64,000 bases of DNA from Synchiropus splendidus (GCF_027744825.2 NC_071350.1:1612001-1676000); one strand, 5' to 3'; positions 51,217 to 59,999 are shown, counted from the stretch's first letter. Program-made: numbers and translations. The notes: generated by a model not told the origin, from the sequence alone.

Positions 51217-51648
51217 ATGATTGAAAAACGTACAATCTATTTGTGAGTAACTGGACCACAGATTAAAATTCTGGCCGGAAAAGTTCGGTAGTAAATAGAT
51301 GGATCCTACAATCTCTGAGTTTTGAATCAAAGAAATAGATTCAGGCTCTATCACTCGACAACGTACGATTGTGTTGATTCTACAACTTACCAAGAGACTG
51401 TCCCTTGGGACTGATCACCCCGAGCAGGATAGTTAAAGTATTAAGGTAATTGTAGCACAACTATATAATATAGCTGGAATACAGAAGTACAGCAAAAAGT
51501 CCCGTGAGGTCTTATAACGGGCACCCCATGGTAAGGAGTCCGCTAAGGACAACTGGGGAACTGCAGCAGGAAGCAGCGGCATAGTTCGGGAAACTGTTCA
51601 TAGCCGGTAAAGTGAATTCCTTAAAAATAATTTGACTGAGATTGAAAA
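51217..51648 (+). other. Untranslated leader between primer site and first gene
   Basis: No substantial reading frame is present; a nine-codon upstream frame begins at 51218. It contains a near-palindrome GTCCCTTGGGAC (51400-51411) that could act in RNA dimerisation, and a second donor-like site at 51530. This is where packaging signals normally lie, but none can be identified by sequence alone. Confidence 0.5.
51527..51536 (+). promoter_or_regulatory. Candidate leader splice donor (CATG|GTAAGG)
   Basis: CCATG|GTAAGGAG has a good GTAAG core, with the cut after 51530. It lies upstream of all retained genes, in the usual position of a retroviral major donor, and competes as a candidate with the LTR site at 50719. 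Confidence 0.35.
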
Positions 51649-51702
51649 ATGGAAATGAGCAAAGAGGTTGTGCCAAAAAGTGGTGGAGCTCTTAAGAGAT
51701 AA
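51649..51702 (+). pseudogene. Possible gag start, truncated
   Basis: The ATG at 51649 (context AAAAATGG) is the first substantial start after the leader, where gag should begin. It runs only 17 codons to a TAA at 51700-51702, overlapping the integrase remnant in another frame. It may be the amino end of gag fused out of frame to pol by the large internal deletion. There is no conserved motif to prove gag identity. Confidence 0.3.
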
Positions 51703-52105
51703 TGCCGCCATGTGCACTTCCAAGCACTTTCGTTCATGGTTGGAGCAGGAAGGGATACGACATGTCTTATCCATCCCGCATCAATCCAACACTAACGGAG
51801 TCACGGAACGTGCAGTACGCGCGGCAAAATCACGAATACTACTGTATAAGCACAAATGGCACTTACCTGAAAACCTCTTTGCCATTAACCAACAACTCAG
51901 TCTCCCCAAGTTACGGGGTTCTACCCCTGCCCACTCTCACGAGCCCTCTGTATCGTTACAGATGGGAAGTGAGGTGTGGATACTCGCCACCGGAAAATCT
52001 ACCACTATAGTTAAAGTCGAAGGGAACGTACTTACGGGTAAAGATGGCCACAGGTACCACCCCAAGCAACTACGACTTAAGTATAAAAATCAGGATGGAA
52101 GCTGA
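51659..52105 (+). pseudogene. pol remnant: C-terminal half of integrase
   Basis: The frame is open from 51659 with no credible ATG start. Asp at 51698-51700 in RDNAAM and Glu at 51806-51808 in GVTERAVRAAK are separated by 35 residues, the D-35-E part of the retroviral integrase DDE triad that carries out strand transfer. The first Asp, the zinc-binding N-domain, and all of protease, RT and RNase H are missing. The last 45 or so codons (GSEVWIL ... HPKQLRLK) look like the small beta-barrel C-terminal domain. The 3' end overlaps the accessory ATG at 52044. As it stands it cannot encode an active integrase. Confidence 0.88.
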
Positions 52106-52580
52106 CCGAGACCATGTGCCAGGTTGGGTTCAGGGGGTTGGGGAGGACTATGTGAAGATGCTCCCCGACCGAGTCTTCCCAAATAATGGCCTTTTGGTCA
52201 TGGCCTGGGATGGTGTTAATCACTTCTGGAAAAAAGGGATTGTTATGCCCTATACTCACCCCACCACCAGTGTTAGTTGGTCTAACTATGAGCCTGGTGA
52301 CTGTGTCCTTTGTGCTGCGCCTGATTTTGCCCTAATTTGGTCTGGAGATGCAAAGTACAAGCATGAGCACCGTCCTAAGCGAGCGGAGGTGGGCGCTGAA
52401 CATTTGATGTGCGGGATCGAATTAATGGGGTCTGCCCCTTCACGTTTTGCAAGTGCTGCTGGGACTCGTGGGGATGTCGATATCAAATACTACGCAAAGA
52501 CACGCATTGCGGGCCATGCACCTGTGGCCGACGTAACGGGGTTTGGAATGTGTGCGATACTGGCACCCCCTGGCAGATAA
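52044..52580 (+). CDS. Accessory frame between pol and env, amino-terminal part
   Basis: The ATG at 52044 has a strong context (A at -3, G at +4) and lies inside the integrase 3' end, a position like that of lentiviral vif. The frame reads 178 codons to 52580, but only about the first 129 look authentic. From about 52430 the plausible protein continues in the -1 frame, the entry at 52400-53653. The segment is rich in Trp, Tyr and Pro, with a CVLCAAPDF motif near residue 90 and no signal peptide or membrane segment. No family is recognised. A GGGG run at 52427-52430 is a likely place for a one-base loss. A programmed -1 shift is possible, but no classical slippery heptamer is seen. Confidence 0.55.
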   Translation: MATGTTPSNYDLSIKIRMEADRDHVPGWVQGVGEDYVKMLPDRVFPNNGLLVMAWDGVNHFWKKGIVMPYTHPTTSVSWSNYEPGDCVLCAAPDFALIWSGDAKYKHEHRPKRAEVGAEHLMCGIELMGSAPSRFASAAGTRGDVDIKYYAKTRIAGHAPVADVTGFGMCAILAPPGR

Positions 52581-53653
52581 ACCCAGCACAGTTCTTGGCG
52601 CTGCGGTATCGTTTCCACTCAAACGATCACCTTCCTCAGCCACCGTTTGCTTTACGGGCCAGTGTCATAGATTCTTGGAACTGCCCCATTCTGATATACC
52701 AGACCGTGATGACGATTGGCTATGACAAATTGTCATCAAAACAGGAAAAGAAACTCTCAGTCATCCCCAGGGATACCACCATGAAGTGGGAAGACTTTCT
52801 CCCTTGGAAGTGGGAGGATGGCTTGCGTTTGTCTGGAGATGGAAGCCTATCCTTGCCAGGCTATAGCCAGAGAGATTGGGAATCCACCTCCATGGGAAGG
52901 TGGTGGACCGAGCAAATATGGCCCCAAGATAGAGTGGCTAAGGGGAATATATTCTGCCCAGACGTGTACAACTACCCGCATTTAACCAACAATAAGAGGA
53001 TTTTTACAACTTCTGGAACCTTGCCCAGGCATGCTAAGGAGGTACAGGAAGCTAGGGTCTCCACTATTGAACGTAACCTTATTCTTGTTACTGAATGCGG
53101 CCCACGTGTAGTGTCTGGGACCGCCCATGTCCTTATCTCGTTCACTGGCTTCATATGGTGCCCGTTGGGGGTCTTCATAGAAGTTGACACAAAGGACTTG
53201 ATGATACTGACTAATGTCTCGATCCCGGTTAGACCTGTAGCAAGGACAAAGGTGACTGGATGGTGGTCAGCTTGGCTGAAGAGGAGAGCTAAGCTCAGCC
53301 GTACTGGATTTACTGAAGCTGTCTTGGATCATGAGATGCCAGGCAGCACGTTTTTCCAGCAGCACCTAGAACCATGCCTGGGAGGTGCGATTGGTCCAGA
53401 GGGGGAGAGGAATAATCCCAAGAACAGTTCAGCTATTATGAACCAATCAGGAGAGATCAAAAAGACGGCGTCGCAAGAACTAATGCCACCACCCTCTTCT
53501 CACCCACAGGATCTTGATAGTCCTGGGTCAGAAGACGAGGAGGTGCCTAAAGTACGCGATAAAGGCAAGCGACCAGCTAGTGGTAAGCAATCGCGAATAG
53601 CCCTCCTTCTCAAAAGAAGAAAGGGAAAGAAGAATAATGAATTTATGGGATAA
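52400..53653 (+). pseudogene. Accessory frame between pol and env, main part (zinc-cluster and basic tail)
   Basis: The frame is open from 52400, after a TGA at 52397, and ends with TAA at 53651-53653; it overlaps the env start by 17 nt. Its first in-frame ATG comes only about 100 codons in, so it probably belongs with the 52044 start (about 535 codons together). At 52433-52560 it has a dense Cys cluster (FCKCCWDSWGC, then HCGPCTCGRRNG and a later Cys), suggesting zinc binding. The middle is beta-rich and Trp-rich. The last 90 residues are polar, with an acidic SEDEE patch and then a basic KRRKGKKNN stretch that could be a nuclear localisation signal. Function unknown; a regulatory or nuclear role is inferred from the tail only. 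One -1 frame change breaks it in this copy. Confidence 0.55.
53489..53509 (+). promoter_or_regulatory. Predicted env splice acceptor
   Basis: A pyrimidine-rich tract, CCACCCTCTTCTCACCCACAG, ends in CAG at 53509. There is no ATG between 53510 and the env ATG at 53637, so an mRNA spliced here would have env as its first start codon. A weaker acceptor (CTCCTTCTCAAAAG) lies at 53616. Confidence 0.5.
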
Positions 53654-56600
53654 ATTCTGGTATTGGAGAGCTAGGCGCTGGTGGCAGTTTAAGGCGAGAC
53701 AACAATTGGCATATAAAGATCAGGCCAAGGATATACAGCACCAGACACCAGCTAAAATTTCCAGGAAACAAATGAAACGCGATAAAATGATCAAGGAATG
53801 GGAGAAAACCACTAGGATGTCTCCCTTGAGACTTTTCATAATTGGAATGCTACTATTTATATTAATATTAGTAATAGCCTCATGGTCAAATATAGTCTAT
53901 GAACATATGACCTATACCAGCAGTGTCACCCGACGTTGGAAATCGAAAACAGTACGTTGTAGAAACTGCACTGTCTTAACCCCGGATACGAAAGAAATAT
54001 CCTTGCCAATTGCAACAGATAAAAATGGCACTCAATTTGATCAAGCTCTATGGATAAAACAAGCAATTGTCTACCTAAATATCCATGGAGCTATAAGTGG
54101 CACTTGTGAGTATGAGAAACCAAAACTTGATAGTCAGGAAGTGAAGAGTCAGGTGACCGTCAAGACACTTAAACGGAGACGTCGCCGAAGCGTGGAAAAC
54201 CCTGTGGACAAAACTGCCGCACTTTCTACTTGGACAGCTGCTGCTATGCCAATTACCCCCAGTCCGATCAATCAAATAGGAAATATTGACGTGATCGAAA
54301 GCCGTATGGCCCGTAGCATGACTACACCTGAACCTGGAAAAGATACCAGGAATAATGGCACGACAGGAATAGATACTCAGACTACTTTATCTGCCAAAGA
54401 CAATGAAGGGAATCTCGGTGCAGCAATGACTGAAAAGAAGACAGTCATGGCCACATCTCCTATAGATTCCATAATCATGTATACCCCAACAATGGCCCCT
54501 GATCAAATGGAGACTAATATAATCTCAACATCTGACGGCAAAACAGTTGACGTAAATACGATGGCCCCAATGTTCACATCAGAGCCCGCAGATCCTCACA
54601 AGGAAAGCATGGGAGAATGTGATATCCCATTTAAAAGTGTTAACGTGTTAAATTGTGATGAAGGACTCATGGACTGGCTTCTCCAGGCATCTCAGGCAGC
54701 GTATGAGAGGCTGTGTGAATATAAGGCCCAGTGTAAACGGAAGAATCAAACCCTATGTGAATACGACACCTGGAAAGATATAGTGACTCATTATGGACCT
54801 ACCTCCAAGGAATTTGTAACAGTAAAAGTAAAGTTAATCAATCATGAAGAGATGAGACTTTCTGGATGGTCCTTCAATATCAACTCTGATAAAACCTGTT
54901 ATTATAAAGTTTTTGCCCAACAAACGAGACGGGGCTGGTCGACAGGAGAGGATAGATATTATATGATGAAAACATGCCAGAAAATCAATACCACCCATGT
55001 GTGGAATGCCCCGCTTATTAGAAGGGTTGAACAATCTATCTATAATAATAGAACATGGGAAGAAGAACTGTGGACAACCACAGAAGCATATGGAAATGAA
55101 GAATGGGATAAAAGTAATCAAATAGGACAACTCCTGTTAGATATAGCCCCCCTACCTTTTTCAGCTAACTCTGATCCCGACGTGTTAAACACTGATTCGG
55201 CTGACCCTGTTTCTAGAAGAGTTAGAAGAGAGCTGGAGTACACATGTTCTAAAGAAATGTTCCAAAAGGTAGAGACAAAAACCATGCTGGTGTTACTTGA
55301 ATCCATTCTTAACACTGTAACCGCAGCAAATCCAGCTAAAAGTGAAGGAGAGAAGGAACAACAAGTTAAGTTTTTTCTCTCCATACCAGAAGAGACACAA
55401 TTCGACAATTGTCTTTATTTGATGACAAATGGTTCTAAACCATGGTCAGACGGCAAGTCTTCCCCGGACACCCATTTCGGGGAAGAGGAGGTTTATCCTA
55501 GGTGTCAACCAGGGAAAGATTGCAGAAACAAAGGGCCCAAGAGTGATGAGTACGACACTAGCCCACGAGACACTGGCTTACGCAATGTTTATTGGAGGTG
55601 GCATCTGTTGACCACTATGAGCGAACAAAATAGGAACAAGATTAATGGATCGGGAGGAGAGTACATTGCAGATCAGCATCCAGATAGTAAATTCTGGAAA
55701 GCTTGGCTGAAATACCCTGTGGTACAGAGAAGAGTCATGTGGTACAGATTAAGAGCATTGCAAGAAGATGGTATATTATGCCATAATAAACAGTTTAATG
55801 GTAAAGGAATGGAAGAAGGAAATGACTGTCACAAAGAAGCATGTGAGTGCCGAAGGGACCAAATAGGCCTCGCGATCCCTATGATGACGCAGCAACCTTG
55901 GAAAAACTGGGTCAGAAATAATCAGTCAGTTTGGTGGGCTGAAGCTAAGAGATGTTTATCTCAAAAGCTTGGTATAAACATAACTCATGTCAAATACGCA
56001 TATCAGCTCATTAATGAGAAGCCTAACAATACAGAGAATAGGATATTTTATCCTATGAGAGGAAAAGACTGGGCAGAGGCGATGGAGTATTGTACATCGG
56101 ACCTACCAGTTAATTTATCCTGCCCAAGCGGCCAACCAACAGGTCAACAACTGAATAGTCATAAACACATTATTCTTCCCACATGTCTGAACGATAAAGC
56201 TAAAAATGATCCGACGGTTTTCTTTAAGGCATGGGAATGGTCACAGTTAGCTGGTCTCATTTTGGGACAAGGATTAGGATGGAATTCGTTTGACACAGAA
56301 AGTTTAGAAATGTTGATATGGCCACACCTAGTATCGTACGATGAATTACAAACTCCTAGCGATGGAGGAAAAAATACCACTGTGATACATAGGTTCCTTG
56401 TAAACCCAGGATTGCCAGATTCCGTGAATCCACTCAACACATTAAGAGGAAAGGTTAGAAACTATGAAGTAAAAGTACAGACTGAGCAAGGAGAATGGGG
56501 ATATGATTCAGTATACCAGGAGAATATTACTGAATGGAATAAACCATCTACGGAGGGACTCCAAAATGATGGCCAAAAAACGTGGTACGCCGCTCTTAAA

Positions 56601-58121
56601 GAAGCAACGTTATTGTTTAACCCAAGTCAATTATGGGGCGACATTACTCAAATAAAAGGAGGTAAAAGAACCCCGGGAATGGCCCTTCAGGATCAATTAG
56701 CTAATTATCAAAATTTCTTAAAAAGGAAAGAAGTCTCCTGGAATGACTCCAATGGGGAAGTACCTATACGAGCCTGGCCTCATCTCGCAATGGAACCACT
56801 TTTCATAGAGGCCTCGCCAAAAGATAGTGGACAGAAAAAGGGAAAAGTTGAAGATATATCTACAAGGTACACAGCTACGTTTCTGTTGCCCGATCATCTG
56901 AAGACAGTCAAACAATATTTTAAACAACACCCGGAATGGCGCCACGTAAGAACAATTCAGTCATCATTCCCGTTTGTCCATACTACTCTAATGACTACGG
57001 AAAGATTTCTGATAGCAGGGCTAGACCTCTTTCAGGTCAATAATACAAGACAAACACAGAGTCAGGTGTTTGATAAAACTGAATTTAAGAAGACTTGGTT
57101 CCCCATTATAAGTAGTGTTCAATATCCACAACTTAGATGGCAACCCCAAGACCCCGAGCATTTTAGTTTAAACGTTACAGGATACCAAGGGTGTTTCCGA
57201 GCACCTAACCTGAAGCCTAAGGCAGTTTATAGTCAGGACTCTAATCCATGTGACCCACATCAGTGGGGTTATATCCCGTGTAATAGTTCTGGATGTTTTA
57301 ATGGGTCCCAAGTAGCCAAGCAACTAAAAAGAGAGCATGAATCCTATTTTACTACTAGGTGGGGAACACACGGTATATTGTTGAATAATAGAGAAAAAAT
57401 GTGTGGACGGCTTGGAATACATGTAGCCATACCACACTGGCCGAAAGTGGCTGCTCCGATTGGGCTTTTAGAAAGTATAAATCCAGGGTTCCTCATGTAT
57501 AATCAATATGAAACATATCGAGATCAACTATGTAACAAAGACAGAGTGTATGCAAAATCACAGACACATGTTTTTGAATTGGATGATATAATCCTATCAA
57601 AGATGACATACAGTAATTCATCTCCCTGGTACATTCCAAAAGGAGAGAGAAGCTGCGTATATGAGGAATATAGTGCCCCTGAGATCAATATAACCAAGGA
57701 CCCATATGCCTGTGAGAAATTAAACGATTATTGGCATGTTGTACGTGACTTTCGGAAGAAAGTACCGACGGCAGGATGGCTAGGGTTTTTTGGAATGATG
57801 TCGGAAGCTATGATGTATGGAATAGGACAGGGAGTTGTAGATACAGCGGCAGCTGTGTGGGAAATTATCGAATTTATATGGTGGTACCTAAAATGGATAT
57901 TGCTTGTATTAGCGATCCTCGTAGCTCTCGCCGTAATCTCTAAAGTAGTCACTTTATGTCGGTGCCTTAATAGTATATGCTGCTATCCGTGCCGTGCAGT
58001 CCAAAGACGAAAAGGAAGACAAGAGAAAGAGTTCTTGAGAAAGGCTCTTCGAGATGTCAAAGAAGAAATAAAGAAAAAGAAGCAAGAAAAGTGGAAAAAA
58101 GTCAATGGACAGGGGGTATAG
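53637..58121 (+). CDS. Envelope glycoprotein precursor, 1494 aa
   Basis: The frame is intact from the ATG at 53637. Residues 1-65 are basic and Trp-rich (W4, W8, W10, W15, W16). A hydrophobic signal-anchor spans about 66-83, giving an N-in leader like that of foamy virus Env. A furin-type site lies at 180-184 (RRRRR, then S) and a second at 527-531 (RRVRR). Residues 197-325 are a Thr/Pro/Met-rich, mucin-like linker. About 20 N-glycosylation sequons and many Cys lie in the ectodomain. A Gly/Ala-rich membrane-proximal helix precedes the anchor at about 1420-1440 (WILLVLAILVALAVISKVV). The 54-residue cytoplasmic tail has a Cys-rich start and a Lys-rich end. Cleavage would give leader, surface and membrane subunits, the last about 963 residues. 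Total length exceeds foamy Env (about 990) and walleye dermal sarcoma virus Env (about 1225). No obvious fusion peptide follows RRVRR. Confidence 0.9.
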   Translation: MNLWDKFWYWRARRWWQFKARQQLAYKDQAKDIQHQTPAKISRKQMKRDKMIKEWEKTTRMSPLRLFIIGMLLFILILVIASWSNIVYEHMTYTSSVTRRWKSKTVRCRNCTVLTPDTKEISLPIATDKNGTQFDQALWIKQAIVYLNIHGAISGTCEYEKPKLDSQEVKSQVTVKTLKRRRRRSVENPVDKTAALSTWTAAAMPITPSPINQIGNIDVIESRMARSMTTPEPGKDTRNNGTTGIDTQTTLSAKDNEGNLGAAMTEKKTVMATSPIDSIIMYTPTMAPDQMETNIISTSDGKTVDVNTMAPMFTSEPADPHKESMGECDIPFKSVNVLNCDEGLMDWLLQASQAAYERLCEYKAQCKRKNQTLCEYDTWKDIVTHYGPTSKEFVTVKVKLINHEEMRLSGWSFNINSDKTCYYKVFAQQTRRGWSTGEDRYYMMKTCQKINTTHVWNAPLIRRVEQSIYNNRTWEEELWTTTEAYGNEEWDKSNQIGQLLLDIAPLPFSANSDPDVLNTDSADPVSRRVRRELEYTCSKEMFQKVETKTMLVLLESILNTVTAANPAKSEGEKEQQVKFFLSIPEETQFDNCLYLMTNGSKPWSDGKSSPDTHFGEEEVYPRCQPGKDCRNKGPKSDEYDTSPRDTGLRNVYWRWHLLTTMSEQNRNKINGSGGEYIADQHPDSKFWKAWLKYPVVQRRVMWYRLRALQEDGILCHNKQFNGKGMEEGNDCHKEACECRRDQIGLAIPMMTQQPWKNWVRNNQSVWWAEAKRCLSQKLGINITHVKYAYQLINEKPNNTENRIFYPMRGKDWAEAMEYCTSDLPVNLSCPSGQPTGQQLNSHKHIILPTCLNDKAKNDPTVFFKAWEWSQLAGLILGQGLGWNSFDTESLEMLIWPHLVSYDELQTPSDGGKNTTVIHRFLVNPGLPDSVNPLNTLRGKVRNYEVKVQTEQGEWGYDSVYQENITEWNKPSTEGLQNDGQKTWYAALKEATLLFNPSQLWGDITQIKGGKRTPGMALQDQLANYQNFLKRKEVSWNDSNGEVPIRAWPHLAMEPLFIEASPKDSGQKKGKVEDISTRYTATFLLPDHLKTVKQYFKQHPEWRHVRTIQSSFPFVHTTLMTTERFLIAGLDLFQVNNTRQTQSQVFDKTEFKKTWFPIISSVQYPQLRWQPQDPEHFSLNVTGYQGCFRAPNLKPKAVYSQDSNPCDPHQWGYIPCNSSGCFNGSQVAKQLKREHESYFTTRWGTHGILLNNREKMCGRLGIHVAIPHWPKVAAPIGLLESINPGFLMYNQYETYRDQLCNKDRVYAKSQTHVFELDDIILSKMTYSNSSPWYIPKGERSCVYEEYSAPEINITKDPYACEKLNDYWHVVRDFRKKVPTAGWLGFFGMMSEAMMYGIGQGVVDTAAAVWEIIEFIWWYLKWILLVLAILVALAVISKVVTLCRCLNSICCYPCRAVQRRKGRQEKEFLRKALRDVKEEIKKKKQEKWKKVNGQGV

Positions 58122-58767
58122 CTAGGTTTGGGTTAGGCATCCCACTTATGTATTAAGGATTAAGGTACTGGCCACGAAAGTACCTGAGGGGGAAGTAAAT
58201 AAGGAAAATCTTAGGATGAAAATCATAATTTTAACCTGAGTGTTAGGCATCATTTTAATAATATTAATATTACTTAACTTCAAAGTTACCCAGTTCTCCT
58301 AAAGAGAGGACTGGTGTTGAAGGACGGACAATACACCGTGTAAAATCATAGTTACTTAGAGTTCTCTTAAAACTCTCAGAGGGTGGAGAGAGAGAGAGAA
58401 AGAGAGTGAGAGATCAAAAGTTACCACTGTAATAACAGAAAAATACATCTTAATCAGTACCAAAGTATTAGTTTACGATATCAATTCAGGATTGATTAAA
58501 ATGAGAACTAAATGATACAACTTTGCAGAGCAATGTAATACGCTCCATAGCTTTTACCCACGATTACATTAAAATACCCATAAAGTGTTTAAACACAGCA
58601 CGGAACCAGACAATAGTTTGGACTCTCTTCTGGATGACATGGGCGTGTACTGGAGCAGATGCACTGACGCTCCGCCTACATCAACAGGGGACTCAAGGTA
58701 ACGCCTCCATCCGCAAGCACCTGTAAAGAGCAGCGCAGCAAGTATCTCACGTTTAGTCGCACTGAAC
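58122..58767 (+). other. Noncoding stretch between env and membrane-protein gene
   Basis: No substantial reading frame. It holds a purine run GAGGGGGAAG (58186-58195) that resembles the 3' polypurine tract, an AT-rich stretch near 58238-58275, and a long GA-rich tract at about 58381-58415. Foamy viruses use a second promoter near the end of env for their 3' genes. This gap would suit such a role, but no clear TATA box is seen. Confidence 0.5.
58523..58698 (+). other. Possible small coding exon
   Basis: A CTTTGCAG acceptor-like site (AG at 58527-58528) and a donor-like ACTCAAG|GTAACG (cut after 58697) bracket an open stretch of about 170 nt. The reading frame includes a hydrophobic signal-peptide-like run (TIVWTLFWMTWACTGADA). 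Without splicing it has only one late ATG (58634). Either chance or the first exon of a spliced 3' product. Confidence 0.2.
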
Positions 58768-59418
58768 ATGGCAAGCAACCAGACGAACACCACCGGGTGT
58801 CACCCCGAGAGTCCTCCCCAGGTAGGGGCAGATTTTATTGATTTTGCAATGCTGTCCATTTTGCAAGTAATATTTGTTCCTCCATTACATAAGCAAAAAA
58901 CTTGTCTGGGATGCATCCTCGGATTAATAGTAGGGTGCATTCGCTTTTTCGTTAGAAAAGCATCCCCTTTACATGCCTCGTTCGGCCTCATTGGAGGCGT
59001 GGGTTTAAATTTAAGCCCTCAGAGACCATGGCTTTGGCCGACCGCGGTCGCCATAGTGTACGTACTGGACAGTCTGTACACCGAATTGGCCCTTTTGTTT
59101 TGCATAAGTTCTCAGTGTACCTATTGCATTATAGCAGGAACGGCGATATACTTCATACTCATAGGCTCATTGCTGACATTAATTTGGTCAACCCTGGGGA
59201 GGTATAAAAAAGCAGCACTTAATCTTACTACGCAATGGATGATTCTGATGATATGGATTCTGTTCAAAAAGTTAGCTGGAGGAACTTCTTTGTATGTCTC
59301 TGTGTTTTATATAGGTTATCTGATGGGGACTTGTTACCCCATAAAGATATGGAAAACTTCGAACAGCATAAGGCTGTTTGGAATGGCGTCTACTGTTCGT
59401 AGACCTTCTCAAAATTGA
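58768..59418 (+). CDS. Multi-pass membrane accessory protein, 216 aa
   Basis: The ATG at 58768 has a strong context (AACATGG); TGA is at 59416-59418. Residues 1-20 are polar, with sequons at N4 and N7 and no cleavable signal peptide. Five or six hydrophobic helices follow, at about 23-40, 46-63, 89-112, 119-140, 155-170 and 172-190. Several Cys lie in and near them, and the tail is short and basic. This is an integral membrane protein rather than an env fragment. No retroviral accessory family with this architecture is known to me, and I cannot name a cellular relative; capture of a host gene or a viroporin-like protein are possibilities. It lies about 650 bp after env, and the next frame starts 10 nt downstream in the same phase. 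The intact frame in a young provirus argues for real coding. Confidence 0.65.
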   Translation: MASNQTNTTGCHPESPPQVGADFIDFAMLSILQVIFVPPLHKQKTCLGCILGLIVGCIRFFVRKASPLHASFGLIGGVGLNLSPQRPWLWPTAVAIVYVLDSLYTELALLFCISSQCTYCIIAGTAIYFILIGSLLTLIWSTLGRYKKAALNLTTQWMILMIWILFKKLAGGTSLYVSVFYIGYLMGTCYPIKIWKTSNSIRLFGMASTVRRPSQN

Positions 59419-59423
59419 CATTT

Positions 59424-59439
59424 TGTAATGTTTCTGCAG
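59424..59439 (+). promoter_or_regulatory. Candidate splice acceptor before the 3' frames
   Basis: TGTAATGTTTCTGCAG ends in CAG at 59439, just after the membrane-protein stop and 12 bases after the start of the 59428 ATG. It could join a leader or an upstream exon to the 3' regulatory gene. Confidence 0.35.
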
Positions 59440-59913
59440 GGCCCAATTGTGATTACGGACGGGAACGACAAAGCAGATCAATGGGATCCATGGCACACAC
59501 AAAAAACGAGAGTCCTGTTAGCCCTAGATGTGATCATGGAGCCCCTTGATCCCGGAACCAAAGTCCGCCCTGTAGACAAAGGAAAACATAGGATTTTTAG
59601 TTGGGGACCCTCCACCAAAATGGTTGAATATTGGAGGGGCGAGCCCTGCATGAGATTTACAGCAAAGGTGTCACGCGGTGTACTTACCCAAGATCATAAA
59701 AAGAAGGTCCAAAAATTGTGAATACCGCATGAAATCAAAGCGAGGGATCGGGTTGTGTGGTCATTCGAAAAGGAGACCCCGTTCATTCTCCAGGCATGGC
59801 CATGCTTTGTGGTAATGTGCCAGGAGAACGAGCCATTGAACCATTGGCTCCCAGTTGTTTGTGCTGAACTCTGGGAGTTTACGTTCCCCGGGGATGATAA
59901 GCTGCCCCGTTGA
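59428..59913 (+). pseudogene. 3' accessory gene, upstream segment with one in-frame stop
   Basis: From the ATG at 59428 the frame runs 97 codons to a TGA at 59719-59721. It then stays open and protein-like for 63 more codons, to a second TGA at 59911-59913. The composition (many Trp, Glu, Pro) matches the following frame, which opens at 59901 in the -1 phase. The simplest reading is one ancestral gene running into the transactivator-like frame, now split by one nonsense change and one single-base loss near the CCCC run at 59905-59908. Alternatively this segment is removed by splicing. No domain recognised. Confidence 0.5.
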
Positions 59914-59999
59914 CCACGCGCGCCATTAGGGCGTACCATTGTAAAATAGGACCTGGGCAGACATCCTGGATTGAACGCGGAGCATTCCATCCTCCGTAT

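Noticed and set aside
52400..52580. Programmed -1 frameshift signal
   Set aside because: No X-XXY-YYZ heptamer in the correct phase was seen in the overlap; a one-base change in GGGG explains the shift more simply.
54834..55408. Minus-strand frames of 96-98 codons opposite env
   Set aside because: They overlap an intact 1494-codon frame and have no motifs or start context; shadows of env.
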